From assembly GCF_000771225.1 (NCBI RefSeq), contig NZ_JDTZ01000008.1, positions 24,312-88,311 of the forward strand: a stretch of DNA of 64,000 bases, written 5' to 3'. Shown piece by piece: positions 26,529-36,691 of the stretch (positions are counted from its first letter, which is position 1; the number at the start of each line of letters is the position of its first letter). The notes under the pieces were generated by a model. That model worked only from the letters and a program-made list of their open reading frames with translations, did no database searches and was not told where the DNA came from. Origin of the DNA: Bifidobacterium pseudolongum subsp. pseudolongum DSM 20099. GTDB lineage: Bacteria > Actinomycetota > Actinomycetes > Actinomycetales > Bifidobacteriaceae. The translations under genes were made by a program, and so were the position numbers.

Positions 26529-27289
26529 GCGCCGCACACCTCGCCCTGCGCGCCGTCGAACGCGCCACCGAGCGCGGTGCCGGCAAGGTCGGCGCGGTAG
26601 ATGAACTGGTCGTCGGTATTCATGCCAGGGGCAAGATTGGCGTCTTCCGGGTGGTCGGCGGCAATGCGCTCGGCCACGCGGATAAGACCCTTGTGGTCGT
26701 AGAAGCCATAGTCGCAGCTCGAGTCGGTGTGCAGGAAGAACGCGCGCACATCCACCGACCGCAGGGCGGCGAGCAGCTGGCGCCACAGCGCGCCACCGAC
26801 GCCAGCCCCGCGCACACCGGGATTGACCATGAACAGTTCGAGTTCCGCCTGCGTGGTGGCGGTGATGTCGCTGTCCTCTTCGAGGATGCCTTCGCGCACG
26901 AAGAACCCGTCTTCGAGCGTTTCGATGACGCGCGCGCCACGCGGGTCGGTAAGCAGTCCCGCGCGTACGCTCATAAGCGCCCCGTGCGCCTGCGGGAACA
27001 GCGCCGGCCGCCCCACCACGCGGGCGAGCGTGATGCCCACGAATTCGCCGGCGGAGGTCTGAGCCACGTTCGACCATGTGCTTTGCTCAAGGTAGTGCAA
27101 TGTCAGGTAGCGGGCGATGAGCGGTGCCACCGGCGTGCCGGCGATGCCCTCCTGCTGCGGCCAGACGCGGTCGAAACAGGTGGCCACGGCGTCGAGGTCG
27201 CTCCATTCCATCGGTCGGTAGCTTACGGCAGGCGTGCCTGCGGTGCGTGCCGGAGTGGGGTTGGTGTGGGGTTGGCTGTTCGCGCCCAT
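26525..27289 (-). CDS. GNAT family N-acetyltransferase
   Basis: 254 residues. The acetyl-CoA motif A is seen as ELFMVNPGVRGAGVGGALW (Q/RxxGxG/A type), followed by a helix and an FFLHTDSSCDYGFYDHKG motif B region. The first 25 residues are a Pro/Thr-rich tail. The acceptor is unknown. ATG 27289 has TAAGGAG at 8-bp spacing, better than ATG 27295. It is the first gene of the overlapping GNAT-MFS-dapB unit. Confidence 0.82.
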   Translation of the reverse strand: MGANSQPHTNPTPARTAGTPAVSYRPMEWSDLDAVATCFDRVWPQQEGIAGTPVAPLIARYLTLHYLEQSTWSNVAQTSAGEFVGITLARVVGRPALFPQAHGALMSVRAGLLTDPRGARVIETLEDGFFVREGILEEDSDITATTQAELELFMVNPGVRGAGVGGALWRQLLAALRSVDVRAFFLHTDSSCDYGFYDHKGLIRVAERIAADHPEDANLAPGMNTDDQFIYRADLAGTALGGAFDGAQGEVCGA

Positions 27290-27498
27290 GTGCATTGCTC
27301 CTTACAGATTCGCATTGCGCATGTGTGCCCGCCCACGCATGCCGGTGTGGCTCCGATCACACGCATCGGCGCAGTGCGTTCCCCTGCGCCGGGCGGAGGA
27401 CCGCCCCGATACGCGTGTGCCGCCGGGGGTCCCAGCGGCTTGTGCCCATGCTTCAGCGCATCAGTGTAGCAGCTGTGCCGCCGCCCATGCGACTCTCG

Positions 27499-30400
27499 CT
27501 ACCGGCTGACGTTGCCGTCGTCGTCCTCGAACGCGATGCCTTCGTGGATTTCGCGGATGATCGCGGCCTCGTCCTTTGGTTCCGCGGCGATCTGCCGCTT
27601 CCCCTCGTCCTCCTCCGACACGTAGTAGAGCGCGCCGTCGACCGCGTCAAGGGGCACGCCGTGCTCCTTCGCGAGCATGAGCCGGTAGAAGTCGAGCTGC
27701 TTGAGCTTTTCGGCGATGTCTTCCGGTGTGCGCGGGCGGTGCCCGGTCTTCCAATCGACGACGGTGAACAGTTTCGACGGATCCGCCGGATCGATGCCAC
27801 CGACGAACACGGCGTCGAGTTTGCCTTGCACGAGGTTGCTCACGCCGTCGATGGCGACGACGATCGACTGTTCCGCGCCTTGCGGTGTGCGCGACGCCCA
27901 TGGCGAATCGATGAGCCGCCGCTGCCAGACGGCGAGGCGGTGGTCGGCCGATGATGCGTCTCCTGCTGTTTCCTTGAGCGCGGCCTCCGTCTCGCCGATC
28001 ATCCGCTCGCGCGAACCGTTGTCGGCGATGCCAGCGTTGACGAACGCCTCGGCCCACGCGTGGAACCGTGTGCCCTCCTCCGCGTGCGGCGACGACATCA
28101 CGGGGACCGGCCGCAGCACACCGGCGATGACGTTGAGGCGGCGGCGCTCCTCCTTCTTCTTCGCGTCGTCCTTGCTGTCTTTGTCATCGTTGCCGTCACC
28201 ACCGTGGGCGCCGAGCGCGCGGCCCTGCTGCAGCGACGTCGCGTTCATGCGCTGTTGCCGCAATGCGCGGCGCGCCTTGTCGCCGAGTATGCGCAGGAGG
28301 TCGCTGGGAGGCATGTCGGGCAACGCGCCGAAGCTCGGATCCTTGATCAGGGTGAGCGCACGCGCATAGAGCGAATCGCGGTCCACGTCATCCGCCGATG
28401 GCCTCTCTCCGCTTTCGAGGTACTTGCACACCGTGTCGCCGATCGCGTCCGCGCCTGTACGCAGCCGCGTATAGAGGCCTTCGCTCAGTTTGAACGGCCA
28501 TGGGCGGCTCGTCGTGCCGCCGCGCTCTTCGACCGGCGTGTTCCAGGCGTCCCCGACGACGGCGTTCGCGAAGTCCGGCGCATGTTCGCCGATGAAATAC
28601 CCGAAGGGGCGCGGTTCGGCGATTTCATCGAGCGTCCATGACTGCGGCGCATCGTGGGGGATCTCGCTCGCGTCGATGGTGAACGCGTGTTCCCTCGCCT
28701 GTTCCTTGAGATTGTCAAGCGTTTCCATGAGCGCGTCGAGCTCGTCTTTGCCCGCGCCCGCCTCGCGCGCGGCGACGAGCCTCGCCTGCATCTGTTCGAC
28801 CTGTTCGCGTGCCGCGCGCGCCATGTTGTATCGGGCGATGAATCCGGGCAGGTGCATCGCGTGCTTCCACTGCTCGTCGAGCACATCGGCCTGCGTGGCG
28901 GCATGCGGCGTGCGTTGCGCGGCATGGGCTTCGGCGTGTGGGGAGACGACCATGCCGGCCATCATCGACATATGGACCTCGTTCCAGAACACGGAGGAAC
29001 TGCGCGGTTCCACGACGTTGTCTTCATCCGTGGCCGTCCAATCGTCATATCCGGCGGCGCAGGCCACCGCGCGCGTGGCGGCGCGTGAGCGCGCGGGGAT
29101 GGCGTTGTCCGCCGTGCGCGCGAGCGACGCGTCCTCGCTGTAGGTGAGGAGCGCCTCGTCGCGGGCGCGGGTGAGCGCGACATACATGAGCCGGCGTTCG
29201 TCCGCGTAGAGCCTGCGCCCGAATTCCTCGGTCTGCGGCATCGTCCATAGCTCGGCCTCGCCCCACAGCGCCTGCGCCTGTTGCGGGAATCCCTCGTCAT
29301 TGACGATCGTGTATTCGCGCAAGGATCCGAAGACGTCGTCGTCGAGCAGTTCCAGCTCATCGTCATTCTTGAGCGACGCGATCGGATCGTACTCGTTCGA
29401 CCCCGCGATCTTGCGCGCGTTGCCCGGGAACGCCGGCAGGATCGACGCGTCGGTGCGCACCGGCACCGGCACGGCGGCCGGGTCGGTGATCCATGTGTGC
29501 GCGCGCGCCGTGTACCGCGGCGGCGCCCACTTGCCGAGCGCGTCGAGCGGATCCCACTGCGTGTCGACGCCCGGCAGATTGGTGACCTCGACGCTGAGGC
29601 GTTCGCCCTGGTTCGACGGGAACCCGCCGTTCTTGAGCCCCACGACGGCCACGGCGTCCCATTCGAGGCCCTTCGACTGGTGCACGGTCATCAGCACGAC
29701 GTCGACGGGCGTGTCCGGCATCGGCGCCGCCCCTTCGTCGATCGTGCGCTGCGCGTCGATCCACGAAAGGTAGCCGCGCAGCGTGGGCGCCAGCGTTGTG
29801 GAGATCTCCTGGACATACGTCTGCACAGTGCGCAGCAACGCGTCGATCGATGCGCGCACGGCCGACGGATTGTTGTCGGGAAGGCCGGCCGCGGCATGCG
29901 TCGCCGCACTGGCGCGACGGCGTTCATTGGCCGCGATGAGCATGTCGATGTCCAGATTGAGCGCTTCCACGGAAGCGCGCATGACCTCTTCGATCGGCCC
30001 GTAGGCGGCCTGGCGCACCTGCCGCAGCACGGCGCCGGCATGGTGCAATGCGCGCTTGCCCTGTTCCGAGATCGGGGATTGCTCGATGATCGCGTCGGCG
30101 TCGTCGTCCATCAGCAGGTCGGCCGCGAACACGGCGTTCGGCACCTCACGCGCGTGGTCGCGCACGATTCTGCGGCGCGCGGCCTCGTCTTCGGCCGCCC
30201 CGGCGTCCATCACGCCCGCCTCGACAAGCGCGCGGTAGCGGTATTCGGTGTTGCGTTCGTCCGCCATGTGCGCGAGCCGCCGCAGATCGGCCGCCTCAAG
30301 CCCGAAGCGCGGCGTCGACAGCAGGCGCATGAGCGACGCGGCGTCGGAACGATCGGCGACGACGTGCATGAGCGCGAGGACATCGAGCACTTCGGGTTGT

Positions 30401-31989
30401 TCGAGCAACGACGACGTGCCGACCGCGAACGTCGTCAATCCGGCCTCCTCGAGCGCCGCCTGGAAATACGGGATCTGCGCCTTGCCGCGGAACAGCACCG
30501 CCACATGCGGGCTCGTGCCCTGGGGCTTCTCCCCCCGCTCCGCGCGTTCGGCGTTCTCTCGTTCGTGTTTCGCGATCGCGTGTTTGGCGAAGCGCACGAC
30601 ACCGTCGATCTCCTGCCCGCGCGTCGCGTAGCCGAGGACGCCGAGTGTGCCCTCATGCACGGGCGTCTTGCCGTCGCGGGGAATCGACAAGGTGCGCACA
30701 TCCACTTCACGCACATCGGCGCTGCTGCCGCTGTCACCCTGGTCGCGCAACGCGGCCGTCAGGTTGTTCGCGGCCTCGAGCACGACGACCGAGTTGCGCC
30801 GCGTTTCCGACAGTTCGTACGGCTCATAGTCGTCCGGCAGGCCGAACGAACGCTGGAACAGGCGGAACGCGCCCGGGCTCGCACCACGCCACGCGTAGAT
30901 CGACTGGAACGGGTCGCCGACGGCGCTCACCGCGGACCTGCCGCTGGCGCCCGAGAACAGCCGCGCGAGCAGCATCGCCTGCGTGGTGGACGTGTCCTGG
31001 TATTCGTCGAGCAGCACATGCGTGTAACGCGCGCGGTACCGTTCGCCGATCGACGGGAAGCGTGTGACGAGCTGGTACGCGGCGACGGTGAAGTCACTGA
31101 ATTCGGCCATGTGGTTGCGCTGCTTCGCGTCTGTGTACAACTGCACGAGCGTGAGCAGCAGTTCGCGCCGGCGCGTCGCGTCGCGCATCTGTTTGACGTG
31201 GAACTGCTGGATGGTGTCACGCCAATGATCGATCGTCTTGTTCGTGCGCGCGGCCTGCGCGTACGGCTCGCCGTTCGCCTTCGTCCTGCCGTCGTACTGG
31301 TATTTGCTCAGCCGCTTGGAGGCCGGGCTCAGATTGGGCACGGTGGGCGCTTCGTCCGGCACGACGTCGAAATCCACGTCCATCGCCTCGATGATGTCGA
31401 GGAACGCCGCGTCCCATGCGCGGATCTTCTCGATCGCTTTCGTGACGCTGTCGCAATCGCCGCCGATCATCGCACTGGCGATGTTGGCGCTGAGGGCGTA
31501 GACGCCGTCGACGATCGCGTTGAAATTCGTGAATTCGATGCCGCTTTCCCTCACGGTGGCGATGTGCTCGCCGACCGTCGTCGCGATGAGCTGACGCGCG
31601 CCGGCCTCGCTCAGCGGCTGCGTCTGCTGGTCGAATCCGACGAGCAGGCCGTATTGGCGCACGATCGTCTGGAAGAACGCGTCGTAGGTGTAGACGTCGG
31701 GTTTCATGAACATCGACGCCTTCGACGCCGCCCGTCGCGACACTTCCGACGAGACGCGCGTGAGCAGCTCGGACGCGGCCTTCTTCGTGAAGGTCAGGCC
31801 GAGGATGCGCTCGGGCGGCACGTTGTTCGGCGGCTCGATCAGCGCGATGATGCGTTCGGTCATCGTGAAGGTCTTGCCGGAACCGGCGCCCGCGACAACG
31901 AGCAGGTCGTCCTGTTGCGGCGCGTCGATGATCTTCCGCTGTTGCCTGCTCGGCGTCCTCTTCGGCTGCGGTGCTTGCTCCCCGGCCAT
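27499..31989 (-). CDS. UvrD/RecB-type helicase-nuclease, AdnB-like
   Basis: 1496 residues. Superfamily 1A DNA helicase with a C-terminal RecB-type nuclease, like AdnB of the actinobacterial AdnAB double-strand-break resection motor. Helicase motifs are intact: Walker A GAGSGKT (34-40), DEYQDT, VGDPFQSIYAWRGA, TVHQSKGLEWDAV and YVALTRARDE. The nuclease core shows GTRFHAWAEAF, LVQGKLDAVFVGG and VVDWKTGHRP (about residue 1413). It is about 400 residues longer than mycobacterial AdnB, with charged insertions such as DDKDSKDDAKKKEERRR. Its start lies 2 bp after the upstream AdnA-like stop, so translation is coupled. Confidence 0.85.
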   Translation of the reverse strand: MAGEQAPQPKRTPSRQQRKIIDAPQQDDLLVVAGAGSGKTFTMTERIIALIEPPNNVPPERILGLTFTKKAASELLTRVSSEVSRRAASKASMFMKPDVYTYDAFFQTIVRQYGLLVGFDQQTQPLSEAGARQLIATTVGEHIATVRESGIEFTNFNAIVDGVYALSANIASAMIGGDCDSVTKAIEKIRAWDAAFLDIIEAMDVDFDVVPDEAPTVPNLSPASKRLSKYQYDGRTKANGEPYAQAARTNKTIDHWRDTIQQFHVKQMRDATRRRELLLTLVQLYTDAKQRNHMAEFSDFTVAAYQLVTRFPSIGERYRARYTHVLLDEYQDTSTTQAMLLARLFSGASGRSAVSAVGDPFQSIYAWRGASPGAFRLFQRSFGLPDDYEPYELSETRRNSVVVLEAANNLTAALRDQGDSGSSADVREVDVRTLSIPRDGKTPVHEGTLGVLGYATRGQEIDGVVRFAKHAIAKHERENAERAERGEKPQGTSPHVAVLFRGKAQIPYFQAALEEAGLTTFAVGTSSLLEQPEVLDVLALMHVVADRSDAASLMRLLSTPRFGLEAADLRRLAHMADERNTEYRYRALVEAGVMDAGAAEDEAARRRIVRDHAREVPNAVFAADLLMDDDADAIIEQSPISEQGKRALHHAGAVLRQVRQAAYGPIEEVMRASVEALNLDIDMLIAANERRRASAATHAAAGLPDNNPSAVRASIDALLRTVQTYVQEISTTLAPTLRGYLSWIDAQRTIDEGAAPMPDTPVDVVLMTVHQSKGLEWDAVAVVGLKNGGFPSNQGERLSVEVTNLPGVDTQWDPLDALGKWAPPRYTARAHTWITDPAAVPVPVRTDASILPAFPGNARKIAGSNEYDPIASLKNDDELELLDDDVFGSLREYTIVNDEGFPQQAQALWGEAELWTMPQTEEFGRRLYADERRLMYVALTRARDEALLTYSEDASLARTADNAIPARSRAATRAVACAAGYDDWTATDEDNVVEPRSSSVFWNEVHMSMMAGMVVSPHAEAHAAQRTPHAATQADVLDEQWKHAMHLPGFIARYNMARAAREQVEQMQARLVAAREAGAGKDELDALMETLDNLKEQAREHAFTIDASEIPHDAPQSWTLDEIAEPRPFGYFIGEHAPDFANAVVGDAWNTPVEERGGTTSRPWPFKLSEGLYTRLRTGADAIGDTVCKYLESGERPSADDVDRDSLYARALTLIKDPSFGALPDMPPSDLLRILGDKARRALRQQRMNATSLQQGRALGAHGGDGNDDKDSKDDAKKKEERRRLNVIAGVLRPVPVMSSPHAEEGTRFHAWAEAFVNAGIADNGSRERMIGETEAALKETAGDASSADHRLAVWQRRLIDSPWASRTPQGAEQSIVVAIDGVSNLVQGKLDAVFVGGIDPADPSKLFTVVDWKTGHRPRTPEDIAEKLKQLDFYRLMLAKEHGVPLDAVDGALYYVSEEDEGKRQIAAEPKDEAAIIREIHEGIAFEDDDGNVSR

Positions 31990-31991
31990 CG

Positions 31992-34900
31992 TCACATCCC
32001 CTTCGTTTCGTATACGGTCTGCAGTTTTTCGGCGCACGCCGGGCATATCGGCTTGTCGCCGCAGAACCTGAGGTGGTCCGCCGTCGGATGCGCGTCGATC
32101 GTCGACGCCATGCTCGCGGCGGCCGCATAGAACACGCGCGCGATCATCGTCAGGGACCAGATGAGCGTGCCCGAGTCGCCATGCGCACGCGCCGCCAGCA
32201 TGTCCCAGACGGCCTCGTCCACGTCCGGCGTCTTCAGGTCGTCGAACGACTTGATGTCCGGGAACAGCACCTGCAGGCTCGATATCGCATAGGTGCCCGC
32301 CGGATCCGCGCGTTTGTGCACAGCGCCCGCGTTGAGGGCCTCGCCGTCGAACAACGGCTCCTGGTAGTGCATCTCGGCCTTGGATTTCCTTGCCGCCGGA
32401 TAGGCGACCTGCGAGACGTCGAACAGCGCTGCGCGCGCGATCGGCAACCGTTCGGGGGTCCCGCCCTCTTCGATGTGCGGGAAGCGCATCGCGAGCTGGT
32501 AGCACACGAGCTGCAGGTCGTTGAAGTTCTCGGAACGGCCATGCACATGGCCGGTCTTGTAGTCGATGAGCCTCCACGTGAGCACGCCGGCTTCGTCGCG
32601 GCGCGTCTCACGGCGGTCGATGCGCCCCGTCAGGCGGATGCGCATGCGCCGGTCCCATGCGCACGGCCAGCCTCCGACGAGCGCGCCCATGATTGCGGCG
32701 AGCTGCTCGCGGTCCACTTGCATGCCGGTCGCCTTGTTGAACGCAGCCGTCACATCGGCGAGCGTGAACCGCGCGTCGAAGGATATCTCCGAGCGCGCGT
32801 CGACGAGCGCGCCGATCGTCGGCAGGCTCGCATGCGTGTACCGGCGTGGGCGCTGTTGTTTCTGCGGCTTGCGCTGGCGGCCTGTCGGCGGCACGAGGAC
32901 CGTTTCGGTCGAATCGGGCCCCTGCTCGTAGATCGGCATGTTCGATCGGACGAAGTAGTCGGCGGCGTTGAGCAGCGTCCGCTCCGTGCGCTCGTCCCGC
33001 AGTCCCGCGTTGTACCGTTCGGCGTCGTCGCGCAAGGTGTCGGGGTCGATGCGCAGCGTGCGGTAGTACTCGATCATCTGCGCGGCGATGGCTTCGGCGC
33101 GCCGCGCGGCGACGGCGTCCCACGTCGCGTAGTCCGGGGATGGCCCGCGGAAACGCTCGGCGAGCTCCTCGTCCCCGAGGTCGATCCCCTCCTGGTATTC
33201 GGGCGTGTCCCAGCCGAGTTCGGTCGCGTGTTCGAGCACGGCATGCACGATCGACCCGTAGTTGAGCGTGAACGGCTGCACGGTGGGCCCGAAGAACTCA
33301 CGACTCATGCGGGCGCACACCGGGCACCCCCACAGCGCGTCTACCGTCGACGGGGACAGGGTGACGGACGGTATCGGCTCATCGTCTTGGCCGTGTCCGG
33401 CCGCCCGCGGCCCCGCATCGGGTCCCGGCCGCCCGCCGCCATGCCCCTGTGGGGTGAATGGCGCATTCGAGGTGGTGGGGATCGACGCGCGCAGCGCATA
33501 GCTCACGGCGTCTCCGCCCTTGGCGGCGGCCCCATCCCCGTCATCCTGCGGTTCCGCTGGCACGGTGGCACCGCCCCACAGGTCGAGGAACGGCCAGTTG
33601 CCGGGCCCCGCATCGGTGTATCCACTCGTCGCGAGCAACGCGAGCGTCGCGATCGCGTCCTTGCCTTCTTCGCTTTCGGGGCCGGAGTCGGCAAGGCGTT
33701 CGCGCGCGAGTGCGATGATGCCACGCACGTCCGCGTCGAGCGCGTTGCCATCGCCGACGGGCGTGTATTGCCGTGTCTCCGGCGCCGCGTCGCGTATGCG
33801 GTCGAAGTATTCGGGCAGGTATCCGTAGAGGAATTCGGAAGGCACCATGTCGTCGTTGAGTGTCGCGCTCACGGTCACGCGCGTGTCGGCGCGTGTGAGC
33901 GCGACGAGGAAGCTTTTCTGCTCAGTGCCGAGCACTTCTTGCACGGCGATGCCCCGCTGCCCGCTCATCGCCTCGCGTAGTGAGTCGAGCACGCCGTACA
34001 GGCGGATGTCGACGAGGTCCTCGCCGCCGAACATCGTGTTGCGCGCCGCGAGGTTCGGCCATACGCCTTCCTGCACGCCCGGCAGCCACACATGCGCCCA
34101 ATGCCTGCCGACCGACCCGGCGGGCGTCGTCAAGGTGACCGCTTCGTCGAGCGGCGCCGTCTTCGCGAGCGAATCCGCTTCGATCTGCAATTGGCGCACC
34201 TGGCTGATGAACATCGGGATCGACATCGCCGCGCCGTTGCTCGCCACGTAGTCGAACAGCCGCATCGCCACGTCGAGCCGGTCGTTTGCGGCACGCCCGG
34301 ACGGGGTGTTGTACAGTGCGGCGCGCTGCCAATGGTGCGCGACGCCGCACGCGGTCCACGCGGCCTCGAGCGCGAACCTCGGCTGCGCCGCGTCCTGCTT
34401 CGTCAGAGTGCGCAATTGCGCGGCGATCTGTTCGACGCGTTTCCACAGGCGTTTGAACCGGCGTATCGGCGCGTTGCGCCCCACGTACCGCCCGTGGTCC
34501 TTCCCGGCGCCGCCCAGGCCGCATATGCGCTCGAGCGATGCGAGGACCTCCGGCGCGCCGTCCTCGGCGAGCATGAGGTACAGCGCGTCGACGCCGAACC
34601 CGACGTCATCGCCGTCATCGCCGTCGAGCACGCGCACGGGGCCTTCGGTGGCATGGGCTGCGGTGACCGCGTCACGCAACGCCGTCCACTGCCCGCGCAG
34701 CTCCTGCAGTGCCGACGGCCGCGCGTCACCGGCGGGTTCGCCGTCCACCGTGGCGCCGGCGCGGTCCTGCACGTCGGCGATCGACTGCAACGCGCGCATC
34801 GCCGTATCGATCGCGTGCATGTCCATCGGGCGCGTGGCGGCCGCGACATCCGCCGCGTCGCCGTCCTGTTTCGACGCGATGTCGAGCAGCGGGCTCGCGA

Positions 34901-36413
34901 CGATCGCGCGCACACGGCTGCGCACGAACGCGGCGAGCTTCGCAAGCGGCAACGCGCGCCCCGCGAGGCCGTCGTTGCGCAGCTGCGCGAGCTCGATGAG
35001 CGAGAACAGGCCTTCGACAAAGGGCTCTTCGGCGAGTGGGCGCGTGACCGACGAGAACCGCACGGGAACGCCCTCCCTGCGCAGCCGTTCGCCGTATGTA
35101 CGGATCGCATCGTTGTCATGCAGCACGACGGCCATGCTGTTCCACGCCATGCCATTGAGCAGATGCTCGGTCTTGATGCGCCAGACAACGTCGTCGATCT
35201 CCTCGGTGGGCGTGCGGTAGAGCGCGGCCCTGACCGAATCGTCGCCCTGCGCCACATCGACGCGGCTGATCGGGTACGCGCCGGGCAATGCGGGCATCTT
35301 CCCGGGGCGTTGCGGAACCGGCCTGAGTCCCTCCTCGCTTGTCGCGACCGACAGGCTCACGCGCGCCTGCACAACGCGCAGGTACTCATCGCCGCCGGCG
35401 TAGTCGAGCGTGACCTGCGCCGGGTGGAAACGCTCGTCGATCTGCCGGAACAGGTATTCGGGGTATGAACCGCGGAAGGACTGGACCGATTCGTCCGGGT
35501 TGCCGATGAGCAGCAGGCGTACACCCCGCGCTTGCAGCGCCTCGAGGAAGCCGAACCCGGCGAGCGTCAGGTCCTGCACGTCGTCGACGATGACGATGCG
35601 CGGCAGCCCGGATGGTTCGGCGCGGCGGGCGGCGACGATGCCGGCGACCTGCAGATAGCTGGCGTCGAGCCGGTATTCGTCCGGATAGGTCTCGCGCATC
35701 ATCGCGATGTATTCGGCGCGCAGCGCGTACGCGAGCCGCCACTGGATGCGCAGCCGTTCGCCGGTCATGCCGCAGTCACCCACGGCGGCGAGCACCTCGC
35801 CTTCGGTGCTGCGGCCGGCTCCCACCTCGTCCATGCGCGCGAGCATGTCGCGCAGCTGGGCGACGAACGCGGCGTTGACGCCTTCCTCGAGGAGCGCCGC
35901 GGTCGTCGAGGCCGCCGCGTCATCGTCCTCGCCGGACTGGTCGGTGACGAAGGACATCCACCGTTCGTTCTGGAAATAGTCGCGCAGCAGACGACATGTG
36001 CCGCACACATCGCCCGCGCGCGCATGGTCGAGGTGGACGGCGAGCACACGGCGCAGCAGCACATCCTGCTCGGCGCCGTTGAGGAGCCTCGGCAACGGCA
36101 GCCCGTCATGCTCGCGCTGCGCGGCGACGAGGCGGAACGCGAGCGCGTTGAGCGTCGTCGCAGGACGCATCTGCGTGCTCACACCGACATGCCGGATGAG
36201 TTCGGGCGAATACTCGTCGGCAATACGGCGGTTCGACACGGCGAGCACGGCCCGTTGCGGGCCGAAGGACGCCATCGCCTCCTTCGCGGCGGCGAGCGCA
36301 AGGGCCGTCTTGCCGCTGCGTGGCGGCCCGACGACGAGCACGACGCCCCCTTGGCCGCCATCTTCGGCGAACAACGCGCGGATGGCCTCATCCTCCACTA
36401 CTGTCTGACCCAT
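31992..36413 (-). CDS. UvrD/RecB-type helicase-nuclease, AdnA-like
   Basis: 1473 residues. Partner of the following gene. The Walker A is GPPRSGKT (29-36); motif II is degenerate (VIVDDVQDLTL), and motif III reads LIGNPDESVQSFRG, as expected for the weaker AdnA motor. The C-terminal nuclease has NYGSIVHAVLEHA, LTGRIDRRE and LIDYKTG (about 1282). Cysteines in GCPVCARM (near 1028) and FCGDKPICPAC (near 1451-1461) are arranged like those holding an Fe-S cluster in AddB/AdnA nucleases. The start at 36413 follows GGAGGGAACCC. It is divergent from the PFNA kinase gene. Confidence 0.8.
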   Translation of the reverse strand: MGQTVVEDEAIRALFAEDGGQGGVVLVVGPPRSGKTALALAAAKEAMASFGPQRAVLAVSNRRIADEYSPELIRHVGVSTQMRPATTLNALAFRLVAAQREHDGLPLPRLLNGAEQDVLLRRVLAVHLDHARAGDVCGTCRLLRDYFQNERWMSFVTDQSGEDDDAAASTTAALLEEGVNAAFVAQLRDMLARMDEVGAGRSTEGEVLAAVGDCGMTGERLRIQWRLAYALRAEYIAMMRETYPDEYRLDASYLQVAGIVAARRAEPSGLPRIVIVDDVQDLTLAGFGFLEALQARGVRLLLIGNPDESVQSFRGSYPEYLFRQIDERFHPAQVTLDYAGGDEYLRVVQARVSLSVATSEEGLRPVPQRPGKMPALPGAYPISRVDVAQGDDSVRAALYRTPTEEIDDVVWRIKTEHLLNGMAWNSMAVVLHDNDAIRTYGERLRREGVPVRFSSVTRPLAEEPFVEGLFSLIELAQLRNDGLAGRALPLAKLAAFVRSRVRAIVASPLLDIASKQDGDAADVAAATRPMDMHAIDTAMRALQSIADVQDRAGATVDGEPAGDARPSALQELRGQWTALRDAVTAAHATEGPVRVLDGDDGDDVGFGVDALYLMLAEDGAPEVLASLERICGLGGAGKDHGRYVGRNAPIRRFKRLWKRVEQIAAQLRTLTKQDAAQPRFALEAAWTACGVAHHWQRAALYNTPSGRAANDRLDVAMRLFDYVASNGAAMSIPMFISQVRQLQIEADSLAKTAPLDEAVTLTTPAGSVGRHWAHVWLPGVQEGVWPNLAARNTMFGGEDLVDIRLYGVLDSLREAMSGQRGIAVQEVLGTEQKSFLVALTRADTRVTVSATLNDDMVPSEFLYGYLPEYFDRIRDAAPETRQYTPVGDGNALDADVRGIIALARERLADSGPESEEGKDAIATLALLATSGYTDAGPGNWPFLDLWGGATVPAEPQDDGDGAAAKGGDAVSYALRASIPTTSNAPFTPQGHGGGRPGPDAGPRAAGHGQDDEPIPSVTLSPSTVDALWGCPVCARMSREFFGPTVQPFTLNYGSIVHAVLEHATELGWDTPEYQEGIDLGDEELAERFRGPSPDYATWDAVAARRAEAIAAQMIEYYRTLRIDPDTLRDDAERYNAGLRDERTERTLLNAADYFVRSNMPIYEQGPDSTETVLVPPTGRQRKPQKQQRPRRYTHASLPTIGALVDARSEISFDARFTLADVTAAFNKATGMQVDREQLAAIMGALVGGWPCAWDRRMRIRLTGRIDRRETRRDEAGVLTWRLIDYKTGHVHGRSENFNDLQLVCYQLAMRFPHIEEGGTPERLPIARAALFDVSQVAYPAARKSKAEMHYQEPLFDGEALNAGAVHKRADPAGTYAISSLQVLFPDIKSFDDLKTPDVDEAVWDMLAARAHGDSGTLIWSLTMIARVFYAAAASMASTIDAHPTADHLRFCGDKPICPACAEKLQTVYETKGM

Positions 36414-36576
36414 GGGTTCCCTCCCCTTGGCCGCACCGCAGCCGGCGCGGGCGGCGAATCCGCCACCAAGCATAACGCGTCCGCGACGCGCACGCCACCA
36501 CGACAGGCGGACCCGGCGCGCCCCGCTGCGTTCCGCATCGTGAATGCCGGGCCGCGCATGACCAGTTGTTCGGACA

Positions 36577-36590
36577 CAATATATATATTG
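36577..36590. promoter_or_regulatory. AT palindrome in the adnA / kinase divergent region
   Basis: CAATATATATATTG is a 14-bp perfect palindrome in otherwise GC-rich DNA, 163 bp from the AdnA-like start and 101 bp from the kinase start. It offers -10-like TATATT in both directions and may be a shared promoter or operator. Confidence 0.45.
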
Positions 36591-36691
36591 AGCAAGCAGT
36601 GGATACGCAGTACCATGCATCATGCATGCAGCACACCCGGGGGGACGGAATCGCGACTGCGCCAAGCGAATGAAGGACGGGAACCAGCCAT

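Noticed and set aside
29281..32130. 949-codon plus-strand frame antisense to the AdnB-like gene
   Set aside because: Same shadow composition, no motif, and no promoter or ribosome site.
36577..36590. Reading CAATATATATATTG as an NrdR box
   Set aside because: The palindrome is about 2 bp too long for the consensus and there is no second box at 31 bp.
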